Origin: Sporobacter sp963663605
GTDB taxonomy: Bacteria > Bacillota > Clostridia > Oscillospirales > Oscillospiraceae
Reading direction: 5' to 3'
NCBI GenBank assembly: GCA_963663605.2
Contig: CAXXVF010000002.1
Span: 124,001 to 188,000 of the forward strand
DNA: 64,000 bases
Both the position numbers and the translations under genes were made by a program. The notes under the pieces were generated by a model. The model was not told the origin of the DNA, ran no database searches, and saw only the letters and a list, made by a program, of their open reading frames with translations. Positions 1 to 8,322 of the stretch are shown here, piece by piece. Position 1 is the first letter of the stretch, and each line of letters begins with the position of its first letter.

Positions 1-1474
1 GCATGTGCACGACGCCGTCGCGCAGCTCCAGCTTGGCGTTATACCGCGCGCCGGAGTGCCGCGGGCACATCTGGTAACGGAAGCTCATGCCGTGCATCCG
101 TCCGTCCGGCAGCTTTTTCATGCCGGCCCTGTGCCAGTTCCAATTCATCAGTTTCCGTCCGGCCTCGATGCAGCGGTCAAAACTGGGCACGGGATTGGAA
201 TCGCTCTGTGAAGTCGGGCCATGCAGGTTCAGCCGCGCAATATCGATGGGGTCTTTGCCAAGCTTCTCGGCGATCAGATAGACCGCCATCGTGCCGGAAT
301 CCCAGTTGAACGGGCAGTGCTGCCCGCTGACATACATCATCCCGCGGTTGGAGTCTACAATCTCCATCTGCTGGCGGATATTCTGGCATCTGAATGTCTT
401 GTACGGGCCCTGTATCAGGTCGCCGACATGTCCGAAGCCGGAGCTTCCCCAGATGCCGGCGTCCGCTATTGAAAAGTCGTCGATGACGGTGATTGTGCCG
501 TCGTCCTTGAAACCGACCGTCATATGCATATAGCGCTCGTTCATGATGAAGTCGTAGGAGTCCTCCCGCGTGTTCATGCACCGGACCGGCCTGCCGGTCC
601 GTTTTGCCAGCAGCGGCGTGATCTCCTGGGACTTCCGAAGGCCCCAGTCGCAGTATTTGCCGCCCATGAACAGGCCCTCCTGGATCGTTTTTTCCATAGG
701 CATATCGTACATGGCGGCAATCGCGTACCGTTCCCGGACCGCGCCTTCTATATGCAGGCTCTTTCCTTCACCGCGGTAAAAGTCGTCCGACCACCACGCG
801 ACCGAACCGGAGGGATTGGGGAAATGAGAAGCGAAAGGAGGCAGATACAGGTCGTATTCGAGTATATGATCGGCCGCTTGGTAGCCGCCCTCAATATCGC
901 CCTGTACGGTGTTGGAATATGCGACGTTTCCTTTCTTGGGCGGGTTTTCGGGTCCGCCTTCTCTGGGCGGGCCGAAAGTGGGGGTCGCCCGGTCCTGCGG
1001 CCGGATCACAAAGGCGTCCGATTTCCTGCCTTCCATGAGATTCACGACATGGGGCAGGACTTCCCATTCGACGTCGAGTTCAAGCAGGGCCTGCTCGCAG
1101 ATGTCCTCGCTTTCGGCGACGACGATGACGGCCACCTCGCCGCCCTCCTGGTCGGCGATATTGTCCAGCCATGGTCTGGGCGAACCCCAGTGCTCGGCGA
1201 AGCTTTTAAGGTTTTTGATATCGTCGTCTTCCCAGGTGAGGATGTCCACAACGCCGGGAACAGCGCTTGCTTTTGTTGTGTCTACGCTCAGGACCTTTGC
1301 GTTGGCGTAGGGGCTTCTGAGGAATTTGGCGTGGAGCATATCCGGGACGACATAGTCGATGCCGAATTTCGCGATGCCTGTAGCCAGAGCGTACGACAGC
1401 TTGCCGGGGAGGTTTCTTTTCCCGACGACGCGGAATTCTTCACGCTGTCCGTTTTTTCCAGCTAAATCCGCCAT
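1..1474 (-). CDS. Molybdenum hydroxylase large (molybdopterin-binding) subunit, 3' end cut by window edge
   Basis: About 491 N-terminal residues of a xanthine dehydrogenase / aldehyde oxidase family large subunit, which binds the Mo-cytosine dinucleotide cofactor and hydroxylates its substrate with water as oxygen donor. Residues ~1-130 form the a/b hammerhead domain (SYALATGIAKFGIDYV, LHAKFLRSPYANAKV), followed by the start of the Mo-binding domain. The usual glycine-rich GGGFGGK cofactor loop is replaced by FMGGKYCDWG, so the protein is a divergent family member. The ATG at 1474 follows an AAGGAGG ribosome binding site and lies 4 nt after the stop of the 2Fe-2S subunit, so the two are co-translated. 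No FAD subunit is visible here; it may lie beyond the edge. Substrate unknown; an N-heterocycle or aromatic compound is likely. Confidence 0.85.
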   Translation of the reverse strand, partial: MADLAGKNGQREEFRVVGKRNLPGKLSYALATGIAKFGIDYVVPDMLHAKFLRSPYANAKVLSVDTTKASAVPGVVDILTWEDDDIKNLKSFAEHWGSPRPWLDNIADQEGGEVAVIVVAESEDICEQALLELDVEWEVLPHVVNLMEGRKSDAFVIRPQDRATPTFGPPREGGPENPPKKGNVAYSNTVQGDIEGGYQAADHILEYDLYLPPFASHFPNPSGSVAWWSDDFYRGEGKSLHIEGAVRERYAIAAMYDMPMEKTIQEGLFMGGKYCDWGLRKSQEITPLLAKRTGRPVRCMNTREDSYDFIMNERYMHMTVGFKDDGTITVIDDFSIADAGIWGSSGFGHVGDLIQGPYKTFRCQNIRQQMEIVDSNRGMMYVSGQHCPFNWDSGTMAVYLIAEKLGKDPIDIARLNLHGPTSQSDSNPVPSFDRCIEAGRKLMNWNWHRAGMKKLPDGRMHGMSFRYQMCPRHSGARYNAKLELRDGVVHM

Positions 1475-1478
1475 ATGC

Positions 1479-2168
1479 TCAAACCTCCTTTGACATTTCC
1501 AGCGCCGCTTCCATAATAGCCGTAGAATGGCGCGGATATGTGCCGCAGATACAGATGTTGCCCGACAGTGCCTCACGGATTTCCGCCTCGGTTGGGTTCG
1601 GGTTTTTATCCAGAAGCGCTTTGGCGGTGACCATAAAACCGGGCGTGCAGTAGCCGCACTGCATAGCGTCCCACTTGCAGTACGCGTCGATGAGCGGCTT
1701 CCATTTCGAATCGGCCGCGATGCCCTCAATGGTAAGGATGGGCTTGCCTTCACACTCGGCAGCAAGCGTCGTGCAGGCCAAAACAGCGCGGCCGTCCATG
1801 ATGACCGTGCAGGCGCCGCATACGCCGCGGTCGCACATATGCTTGGTGCCCGTGAGCCCCAAACGGTACTGGAGCGCGCGGTGAAGCGTCCAGTGCGGTT
1901 CGATCAGGACCTGACACGCTTTACCGTTGATATTCAGCCGGACGATTTCAGGCAGCGCGCATTCCGGATGTTCCGACGCGCAGTGGCTTTTAAGCTCCGT
2001 CAGGCCCTTGAAAATACCGCCGCAGGTAGGGCAGCGGAACTCACTGGGCATAGCGGCGATCGCGTTGATCGCGTCCACGGACAGCGCCTGGGCCGATTCG
2101 TGTGAAAATACGATGCCGGCTTCCGGTATGCCGGCGTGAGGCTGTTTTAAATGCTCTTCGTGACTCAT
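1479..2168 (-). CDS. Molybdenum hydroxylase 2Fe-2S subunit with N-terminal zinc-finger-like extension
   Basis: Small subunit (229 aa) of a xanthine dehydrogenase / CO dehydrogenase-like enzyme, passing electrons from the Mo site through two 2Fe-2S clusters. The plant-type ferredoxin cluster is CDRGVCGAC plus a later Cys (residues ~112-135); the second, helical cluster is CGYCTPGF with CICGTY (~170-210). Unusually, the first ~65 residues form an extra segment with CPTCGG, then a helix and HCASEH, a C2H2-type zinc-binding pattern absent from typical family members of ~155-165 aa. It is the first gene of the Mo hydroxylase pair; its ATG at 2168 is preceded by a GGAGG site. A TTAGG-N4-CCTAA inverted repeat (2204-2217) lies in the upstream region. 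Confidence 0.88.
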   Translation of the reverse strand: MSHEEHLKQPHAGIPEAGIVFSHESAQALSVDAINAIAAMPSEFRCPTCGGIFKGLTELKSHCASEHPECALPEIVRLNINGKACQVLIEPHWTLHRALQYRLGLTGTKHMCDRGVCGACTVIMDGRAVLACTTLAAECEGKPILTIEGIAADSKWKPLIDAYCKWDAMQCGYCTPGFMVTAKALLDKNPNPTEAEIREALSGNICICGTYPRHSTAIMEAALEMSKEV

Positions 2169-2203
2169 GAAAAATCCTCCCTGGATTGACTGATTGTTTA
2201 GTT

Positions 2204-2217
2204 TTAGGATACCCTAA
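2204..2217. promoter_or_regulatory. Inverted repeat near Mo hydroxylase promoter (possible operator)
   Basis: TTAGG-ATAC-CCTAA perfect inverted repeat. On the minus strand it overlaps a possible -10 (TATCCT) lying 17 nt after TTGATT. Such a position would suit a repressor site for the Mo hydroxylase genes. Only the repeat is seen; the function is inferred. Confidence 0.3.
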
Positions 2218-2233
2218 GATTCCCTATAAATCA

Positions 2234-2268
2234 ACAAAAAGCACAAAACCACAAGGGGTTTTGTGCTT
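2234..2268 (-). terminator. Rho-independent terminator of flavodoxin gene
   Basis: Arms AAGCACAAAACC / GGTTTTGTGCTT (12 bp, 6-nt loop) followed on the minus strand by TTTTTG. It lies about 55 nt beyond the flavodoxin stop codon, and separates that gene from the Mo hydroxylase pair. Confidence 0.8.
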
Positions 2269-2324
2269 AAGTCACATAAGTGCGTCTGCGTCCGGCAGCA
2301 GCGCTTCATTTTGTAGATGATCCG

Positions 2325-2858
2325 TTACAGTTTTACTGCCAGTCCGCGCGCTTTTTCCTTGATTTTTTCCAGATCATCAGCCGACGGCAGCCCGCGGATA
2401 TCGCCCATGCGGCCTTTTGTGCTCATTTCTTCATTGCCGATGAATTCACTGAGCACATACCATTTATCCAGAACGTCAAAGCCGATATGATCAAAAAACT
2501 GCGTTATATACAGGCCGACCGGCAAAGCCTCGTCAATTCCGGTATGCGGCCCGGAATACGTGCAGAAGACGAGCGCGCTTTTCCCGACGCGCGGGCTGCC
2601 CGGCTTTATTTTTCCGGCATCCCTGTAGTGCATGAATTTCTTTTTCAGGAAATCGTTGAACGGCTGCGGAACGGTCCAGCTGTAAGACGGCGCTCCGACG
2701 CAAACGAGGTCGTAATCAAAATAATCGATATCCCCGGCGTCCTGATATTTTAAAAGCGTTGTTTCAAGGCCGCCTTCCGTCAGCCCGGCTTTTATGGCCC
2801 CGGCGACCTTTTCGGTGTTTCCGGTGATGCTGCAGTAGAGTATAAGCGCTTTTTTCAT
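2325..2858 (-). CDS. Flavodoxin family protein
   Basis: A 177-aa single-domain flavodoxin, a cytoplasmic FMN-binding electron carrier. The phosphate-binding loop CSITGNTEK is at residues 9-17 and the FMN aromatic loops are around YSWTVP (~57-62) and CTYSGPHTG (~99-107). Length and fold order are normal for the long flavodoxin/flavodoxin-like group. The ATG at 2858 follows a GGAGG site. It could serve low-potential electron transfer to or from the neighbouring reductase or Mo enzyme, but it is transcribed separately from the Mo hydroxylase because a terminator lies between them. Confidence 0.85.
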   Translation of the reverse strand: MKKALILYCSITGNTEKVAGAIKAGLTEGGLETTLLKYQDAGDIDYFDYDLVCVGAPSYSWTVPQPFNDFLKKKFMHYRDAGKIKPGSPRVGKSALVFCTYSGPHTGIDEALPVGLYITQFFDHIGFDVLDKWYVLSEFIGNEEMSTKGRMGDIRGLPSADDLEKIKEKARGLAVKL

Positions 2859-2912
2859 GGCGGGTCCTCCTTTTATAAAACGTTTCTATATCCAGGTGTT
2901 GCGTAAAAAATC

Positions 2913-2970
2913 AACAGCGTTCAGCCGCCTGCGGCCATAGCAATAAACCATATTCATGGCAAACGCTGTT
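2913..2970 (-). promoter_or_regulatory. Long-loop hairpin between trmO-like and flavodoxin genes
   Basis: Outer arms AACAGCGTT / AACGCTGTT enclose inner pairable segments (GCCAT with ATGGC; GCCG-CAGG-CGGC). The minus strand continues into TTTTTTACG, so the element could be a terminator for the trmO-like gene or an attenuator ahead of flavodoxin. It does not match any riboswitch consensus I know. Confidence 0.4.
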
Positions 2971-2997
2971 TCCGCACGGTCTTAATTAACGGCGGCT

Positions 2998-3390
2998 TTA
3001 ATCCCCGGCATATGATTTGATATCCAGAAGCGGCGTTCCGTCCAGCATATCCACACCGGTAAAGCGGATGCGATTGCCAAAGACGGCCGTGACCGTGACA
3101 ATGGAAATACCGATCCCGTTCGGGCGGCTGGGGGCGTGCGTTGAAAAGAGCCCCGTCATCGCCCCCGTACCCCGTTTAGCGACGGTCAGCTGGTAGCCGT
3201 CGGATTTATGGAAGTAAAAGACGAGCTGATATTTGCTGCCGGGATGCACGTCTGAAATGCCTTCGAGATATTTCTCGTCCAGTATGATTTCCGCTTCGGT
3301 GTCGCCGGACTCGGTGCCCCATCTGGGCGTTTCCTTTGTGGTTTGATACGGCGATCTGATGACGCCGATCGGATGAAATACGATATCCAT
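2998..3390 (-). CDS. TrmO/TsaA-like tRNA (t6A37) methyltransferase family protein
   Basis: A 130-aa protein of the TrmO (YaeB/TsaA/UPF0066) family; the founding member N6-methylates threonylcarbamoyl-adenosine 37 of tRNA using SAM. Family signatures seen: the N-terminal IGVIRSPY strand, the FSTHAPSRPNGIGIS block (SAM and substrate pocket, residues ~84-98) and the C-terminal LDGTPLLDIKSY strand. It is the short, single-domain form common in archaea and anaerobic bacteria, without the C-terminal extension of the E. coli enzyme. Short homologues are often found next to Mo-enzyme genes, as here, so a role other than tRNA modification is possible. ATG 3390 follows an AGGAGG site. Confidence 0.82.
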   Translation of the reverse strand: MDIVFHPIGVIRSPYQTTKETPRWGTESGDTEAEIILDEKYLEGISDVHPGSKYQLVFYFHKSDGYQLTVAKRGTGAMTGLFSTHAPSRPNGIGISIVTVTAVFGNRIRFTGVDMLDGTPLLDIKSYAGD

Positions 3391-3512
3391 AGGGCCTCCT
3401 TTGTGGTTTGCCGGGCCGATAAATCAGGCAATAAATAAAGTTGCCTTTTATCGAATGAATTTAAAGTGTTTTTAAGCTTTCAGTATTGGGATAAAGAGTA
3501 ATCCCGTCAGGT

Positions 3513-5561
3513 TCAGTATTTTCCGATGTCCCGGGCGATCGTATAGGCCGCTGAATTGGCGGCGTATACGTTTTTGGCGTCAACGCAGTCACCGACCTGG
3601 TAAAACACGGGCGCGCAGCCGCGCAAAGCGTTCGCCTCCTCCCGCAGGGGCGCCTGTCCCAGCGCATAGACGACCGTATCGGCCTTGTACTGTTTTTTGT
3701 CGCCGATCTCAACGGGACCGGCCGGTTTTGTTTCGGTTATGACCGACTGCAGGATGCCTTCCCGTATTGTCCGGCACATCGGCGCGGGTGAGAATTCGTC
3801 CCCGACATACTCCCCGACGACGCCCCCGGCGTTGATTTCGGCCGCTTTCGTCGATGTGATGATCTCGATTCCATACCGTTTGATTTCATTGTTAACGGCC
3901 ATAGAATGGACGACGTTGCCCGAGAAGTTGAGCGCATTGGCCATCTCCATGATCGATACGGTTTTTCCCAGTCCCGACAGATAAATCGCGAGCTCAATGC
4001 CGGACAGCCCGCCGCCGAGGATCAGGACGGTGTTTCCGGTTTCTTCCGCATGCATATATGCATATTCGGCGCTGAGCACATTTTTCCCGTTGATACCGGG
4101 GATCGAAGGGACAAGCGGGCGCGCGCCGAAGGCCGCTATTATAACGTCCGGCTTGATTTCACCGGCGAGGGCCGGCGTCACTTCCGTTCCCATGCGCAGC
4201 TCGATATTTGATGCGCGGATCAGCGTGCCCTGCTGATCCAGGTATTTCTGCAGATTTTGCTTAAACGGGACCTTCAGCTCGCAGCGCAGGGCGCCGCCCA
4301 GCATATCCGTCTTTTCGCAAAGCACGACGTCATGCCCCCGGCCGGCTGCCGTCAAAGCCGCCTGCATCCCGGCGACGCCGCCGCCCGCGACGAGCACTTT
4401 TTTCTTGTTTTTAACGATGGGATCGGCGTACTTTGTCTCCCGTTCAAAGCCGATTTCCGGATTGATCGCGCAGATGCTGGACAGCTTCATAAAATGCGCG
4501 GAGAAACACTCGAAGCAGCGGATGCACTTACGGATTTCCTTTTCATGTCCCGATTGGGCTTTGATGGGCGTATCCGGGTCCGCCAGAAGCTGGCGGCAGA
4601 GCATAATAACGTCGGCTTTGCCGGACGCTATGATATCCTCCATCAGCGCGGGCTCCGCGATCGCGCCGACCGCCGCGACTTTTGAATGCCGGACGGCCGA
4701 CTTAACTTCGGCCGCGTACTTCACGTTGACGCCGTCGGGAAGGAACATGCTCGGATGCGTGTTCGTAAAGACCGTCGGCGCTTCATGCGCGCCGACCGAT
4801 ACGTTGATGAGGTTATAATGCCCGTCGAGTTCTTTGGCGATGGCCTTGCCGTAATCGATATCATAACCGCCTTCGAAAATTTCAGACCCGCTGATCCGAA
4901 CGCAGACCGGGAAACCCTGCCCGCATTTCTTTTTGATGTTTTGGGCGATGGCGACGACAATACGCGCGCGGTTTTCCAACGAGCCGCCCCATTGGTCTTT
5001 TCGGTTGTTTTCCGGCCCCAGGAACTGATTGAGCAGCCAACCGTGTCCGGCGTGGACCGTAATCATGCCGTAACCGCAATGCTTGGCCGTCTGGGCCGCG
5101 TCGCCGAATTTCTCAATGGTTTCGTAAATGATATCCTCCGGCATTTCCGGGATATCCATCCCAAGGCCGTTTGTCATGGCGACCGCGCCGTAAATTTCAT
5201 TCCCGAGCCCCAGCTTGCTGTGATAAGCGTTGGCGCCGCAGTGCTGGAGTTCGATGTCGGCAACGGCGCCGTGCCGGTTGATACAGGACGCCAGACGGAA
5301 ATGCGGCGATAAGGCGTGCGGATCGTCGAGCCTTATCGTCGGCCCGACGGCGCCCCGCGCGTTGTCGGCCATGGCCGACCCGATGCAGACCGTCGCCGCG
5401 CCGCCCTGCGCTTTCCGCTCATAAAACGCGATGAAATCGTCTCCGGGACGCACGTTGTCCGACGGATAGTATTCAAGGCCGATCGGCGCGGAGAAGATCC
5501 TGTTTTTAAACTGCGTTTTTCCCAGAACGAGCGGTGTGAAAAGTTTTTCATATGTATTCAT
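3513..5561 (-). CDS. Old Yellow Enzyme-type 4Fe-4S flavoprotein reductase (2,4-dienoyl-CoA reductase / BaiCD-BaiH-like)
   Basis: A 682-aa NADH-dependent flavin oxidoreductase. Residues 1-~340 are an FMN-binding OYE TIM barrel (HAGHGWLLNQFLGPENNRKDQWGGSLENR). CIRCFECF followed by a fourth Cys (residues ~345-365) ligates a 4Fe-4S cluster. The C-terminal half has an FAD-binding VAGGGVAGMQAAL motif (~390) and an NAD(P)-binding LILGGGLSGIELAIY motif (~510). The family reduces C=C bonds of enoyl-CoA, bile acids and cinnamate-like substrates in anaerobes. It has an odd initiation region: the AAGGAGG (5593-5599) is 31 nt from the ATG with a small hairpin between them. A role in reducing unsaturated aromatic-side-chain or ring intermediates is inferred. 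Confidence 0.9.
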   Translation of the reverse strand: MNTYEKLFTPLVLGKTQFKNRIFSAPIGLEYYPSDNVRPGDDFIAFYERKAQGGAATVCIGSAMADNARGAVGPTIRLDDPHALSPHFRLASCINRHGAVADIELQHCGANAYHSKLGLGNEIYGAVAMTNGLGMDIPEMPEDIIYETIEKFGDAAQTAKHCGYGMITVHAGHGWLLNQFLGPENNRKDQWGGSLENRARIVVAIAQNIKKKCGQGFPVCVRISGSEIFEGGYDIDYGKAIAKELDGHYNLINVSVGAHEAPTVFTNTHPSMFLPDGVNVKYAAEVKSAVRHSKVAAVGAIAEPALMEDIIASGKADVIMLCRQLLADPDTPIKAQSGHEKEIRKCIRCFECFSAHFMKLSSICAINPEIGFERETKYADPIVKNKKKVLVAGGGVAGMQAALTAAGRGHDVVLCEKTDMLGGALRCELKVPFKQNLQKYLDQQGTLIRASNIELRMGTEVTPALAGEIKPDVIIAAFGARPLVPSIPGINGKNVLSAEYAYMHAEETGNTVLILGGGLSGIELAIYLSGLGKTVSIMEMANALNFSGNVVHSMAVNNEIKRYGIEIITSTKAAEINAGGVVGEYVGDEFSPAPMCRTIREGILQSVITETKPAGPVEIGDKKQYKADTVVYALGQAPLREEANALRGCAPVFYQVGDCVDAKNVYAANSAAYTIARDIGKY

Positions 5562-5571
5562 GTTTACAGGG

Positions 5572-5599
5572 CGAAGCGTTGCGCTTCACGCACCTCCTT
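5572..5599 (-). promoter_or_regulatory. Distant Shine-Dalgarno with intervening hairpin
   Basis: AAGGAGG at 5593-5599, then GAAGCG-CAA-CGCTTC (5573-5587) and CCTGTAAAC before the only in-frame ATG (5559-5561). An in-frame TGA within the hairpin region excludes a nearer start. Folding would shorten the effective spacing. Confidence 0.45.
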
Positions 5600-5645
5600 A
5601 ATTAAATGCAGGGCAAGTATGCCGGTTAAACTGTCCGTATCCGGA

Positions 5646-8219
5646 TCAATCCGAACCCGTATCGGCCGGCTCAGCAGCTTCATGCTGCAAAGTAATGCTT
5701 CTGACGTCTGTAGCCGTCCATGTAGACTCGCCGATTTGCAGCATTATCTGCGAGCGCATGACGCCCGTCATCTGATCCCCGGCAACGGTCATGGTGATAT
5801 TGGCCCAAAGCCCGTCGTGCTGGCCCTTCGCCGTCAGCGTACCGTCATCATACTGGACGTCTTCCATCGTTATATAACCGTCGGACATATGAAACTCGAC
5901 CGTGTATTGATTTTCCTGCGGATGGTTGATAATCAGGTGTAAACTTGGCAGTTCCGCCGTAGCCGCGCTGTTCGTCTCCGCCACATAGCTTTCTTTTGTA
6001 TAACCGAATTCCTCAAGCATATTGCTCCAGAATTCGGCCGAGGCTTCACAATCGATATATTGCATATCCGTGAAGTTCCATCGGCCCGTTATATCATTTT
6101 CCGTCGGCGCCGCCTTATAGCTGAAACCGAGTGAACCGGACGTGTCGCTGGCCTGCGTGATCATGATGAAATCTTCTTTTCCGAATTCGAGCTCTGATGC
6201 CTGGCCGGCTTCGGCCGTCATGGAGAGATTGTATCCCAGGCTGTCTTTGCCGGCCCATGTGAAGCGGTAGATCATGACGTCGCTGTCGGGCGTAATGGTG
6301 ATCGTCGTGTCGCAGTTGGTTGTGAACTTGTAAAAGTCCGCCGTATAAGCGCCCGCAAACGTCAGCGCGCCCGTGCCTTCGATCGGCTCCTGACCGGCGA
6401 TCGGGTTTTCCTTGTCGTCGAGCTTAAACGCCAGGTCCTCACCGCTGCTGATGTCGTTTTTTAGGATGTTGTTCATTGTGTAATTGAAATGCATCTGACC
6501 GTTGCCGCTGCCGAGCGCGTCGAACGAAGCTTTCAGGAACTGCCGGTAATAGGCCAGCAGATTTGGATATGTGCTGTTGCCGTAGACCGGGTTGAAGAGC
6601 GCGGCGAAGGCGGAATACGATTCCGGCAGCGAAGTGATTTCTACCGGGGTAGCCTTGTTGAGCTGCTGGATGTAATACAGGAAATTACCGGCTTCATACG
6701 CATGCTGCTGGTCGCTGCCGGTCAGGCTGATTTTAAAGAAATCGATTTGATACTGGTCGTATTGAACAGTTGGCGTCTGGTCCGTGAACTCCCAGAAGCC
6801 TGTCAGGCCCATATATTCTGCCGACGCTTCAATCCAGAAGAATCTTTCCGCATAGGCCGTTGCGGAATAATCGACTATGCCTAAAAGCTCACATTGCGTC
6901 GCGTGGAACAGTTCATGTCCAAGGTTGCACGCCATGTTGATGTTCGGGCTGTCCATATCGCATACTTCCGCTGCCAGGAAAACGTTCCCGCTGATTGTGC
7001 CGTAATGGTTATCGTCCTTGGCAATATAGATCTTCGGATAGGAGAGGACGGGCAGGCCCTGTTTGTTATAAGCCTGCGTTATTTTCACCGCGTAGTCGGC
7101 GACGTCCACGACGAACTGTGGCAAATAATTTTTGCCTGTCGTCCGGCCGACTTTTTCTTCATAGGTTTTGTAATACGTGCTGTAATCGCCGCCTGTTGGA
7201 TATATGACTTTGGCAGCCCCGTTATCGTAGACGAGGCTGTTCTCCCAAAGGGAATAATAGCACCGTACCGTCGTCAGATGATGCATGATCAGGTATATGA
7301 CGCCCGCATCTTCGTCGACTTCATATGGGACCTCGTCCCAATAGCCTGTTTCCTCGTTATAATACACGGCGATGAACGCCTCTTTGGCGTCGATTTCAAA
7401 ATCCTTGACTTTTTTCTGGTCATAATTAAATCCGATTTCGATGGGGGTGTCAAATTCTTTCAGGTCGCCGAGATCCACGTCGATGGCGGGGCCGAGCGGT
7501 TCGTAATCTTCAAACGCCTCCGGTACATACGCCGGCTCTGTGACGGTAAGGGTTTCATCCTGTGATACGGTTCCGCCGGGGATCATGATACTGAAATCGC
7601 CGTAGTCGATAAAGGTGTCCTCATCGGAGGGCTCGACAACGATTTCCTCTTCGCCTTCTATTACATCGGAATCCTCATCGTCCTGAACGGCTGCGGCGGG
7701 GACGGAAGCCGTGTCCGACGGGAGGAAAGCCACGAGCAGGATAGAACAAAAAACCACGCCTGCGATAACAAGCAGCACGGTCGCCAAAACGCTGGTTTTT
7801 GCCGCCAGCCTTTGTACGACGAAAAGCACGATAAGCAGCGCGAGAGCGGCGAGCATGCCGATATACGAGATATGCAGCATATAAAACACCGCGGCCGCTA
7901 TGACTGCCAGAACGATAAAACTAAATAACCCGATCGTTTTGCACTTCTTTGCTTTAGCGTTGGGGTTTTGATATCCGGCGTTCGGGGCCGGGGCCGTATA
8001 ACCCGTCTGCTGCGGGGGCTGCGCCGCTTGCGGATAAGGCGTCTTCTGTATGTACGGCTGATTGTGATTGACGGCGTTTGGCGGGTTGACTGGATTTATG
8101 GCTGAGCCGCATTTCGGGCAAAACGCAGCTTGAGCAGACAGGCTTGCCCCGCACGTACCGCAAAAACGCGGCGCGCTCGTTTCCTGCTGATTGCTTGAAA
8201 ATCCGTTATTCTGATTCAT
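5646..8219 (-). CDS. Zinc-ribbon membrane protein with extracellular HExxH metallopeptidase domain (paralogue A)
   Basis: An 857-aa protein. Residues ~17-40 form a zinc ribbon (CGTCG and CPKCG pairs) on the cytoplasmic side, followed by a Pro/Gln/Tyr-rich linker (~45-90) and three membrane segments (~97-170). An acidic spacer then leads to a ZU5-like beta domain (MIPGGTVSQDETLTV), and a gluzincin-type zinc peptidase domain with HELFH and, about 25 residues later, WIEASAEYMGL supplying the third (Glu) ligand. The C-terminal ~250 residues are beta-rich. Function and substrate are unknown; a membrane-anchored surface protease is inferred. The ATG at 8219 (AAGGAG site) is preferred to an in-frame GTG two codons upstream. 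A second, highly similar copy lies directly upstream. Confidence 0.8.
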   Translation of the reverse strand: MNQNNGFSSNQQETSAPRFCGTCGASLSAQAAFCPKCGSAINPVNPPNAVNHNQPYIQKTPYPQAAQPPQQTGYTAPAPNAGYQNPNAKAKKCKTIGLFSFIVLAVIAAAVFYMLHISYIGMLAALALLIVLFVVQRLAAKTSVLATVLLVIAGVVFCSILLVAFLPSDTASVPAAAVQDDEDSDVIEGEEEIVVEPSDEDTFIDYGDFSIMIPGGTVSQDETLTVTEPAYVPEAFEDYEPLGPAIDVDLGDLKEFDTPIEIGFNYDQKKVKDFEIDAKEAFIAVYYNEETGYWDEVPYEVDEDAGVIYLIMHHLTTVRCYYSLWENSLVYDNGAAKVIYPTGGDYSTYYKTYEEKVGRTTGKNYLPQFVVDVADYAVKITQAYNKQGLPVLSYPKIYIAKDDNHYGTISGNVFLAAEVCDMDSPNINMACNLGHELFHATQCELLGIVDYSATAYAERFFWIEASAEYMGLTGFWEFTDQTPTVQYDQYQIDFFKISLTGSDQQHAYEAGNFLYYIQQLNKATPVEITSLPESYSAFAALFNPVYGNSTYPNLLAYYRQFLKASFDALGSGNGQMHFNYTMNNILKNDISSGEDLAFKLDDKENPIAGQEPIEGTGALTFAGAYTADFYKFTTNCDTTITITPDSDVMIYRFTWAGKDSLGYNLSMTAEAGQASELEFGKEDFIMITQASDTSGSLGFSYKAAPTENDITGRWNFTDMQYIDCEASAEFWSNMLEEFGYTKESYVAETNSAATAELPSLHLIINHPQENQYTVEFHMSDGYITMEDVQYDDGTLTAKGQHDGLWANITMTVAGDQMTGVMRSQIMLQIGESTWTATDVRSITLQHEAAEPADTGSD

Positions 8220-8322
8220 TTGCACTCCTTTTAGGTATCGGGCGATCTGCGCCGTTCGGCTATTGCACGCTTATACGTTGCTGATTTCGGATAGGTTGCT
8301 TTTTATACGCTAAATCTAAAAT

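Noticed and set aside
524..1465. Long plus-strand open frame opposite the Mo hydroxylase large subunit
   Set aside because: Its translation has no family features, while the minus strand reads as a clear xanthine-dehydrogenase-type protein; GC-rich third positions leave the other strand open by chance.
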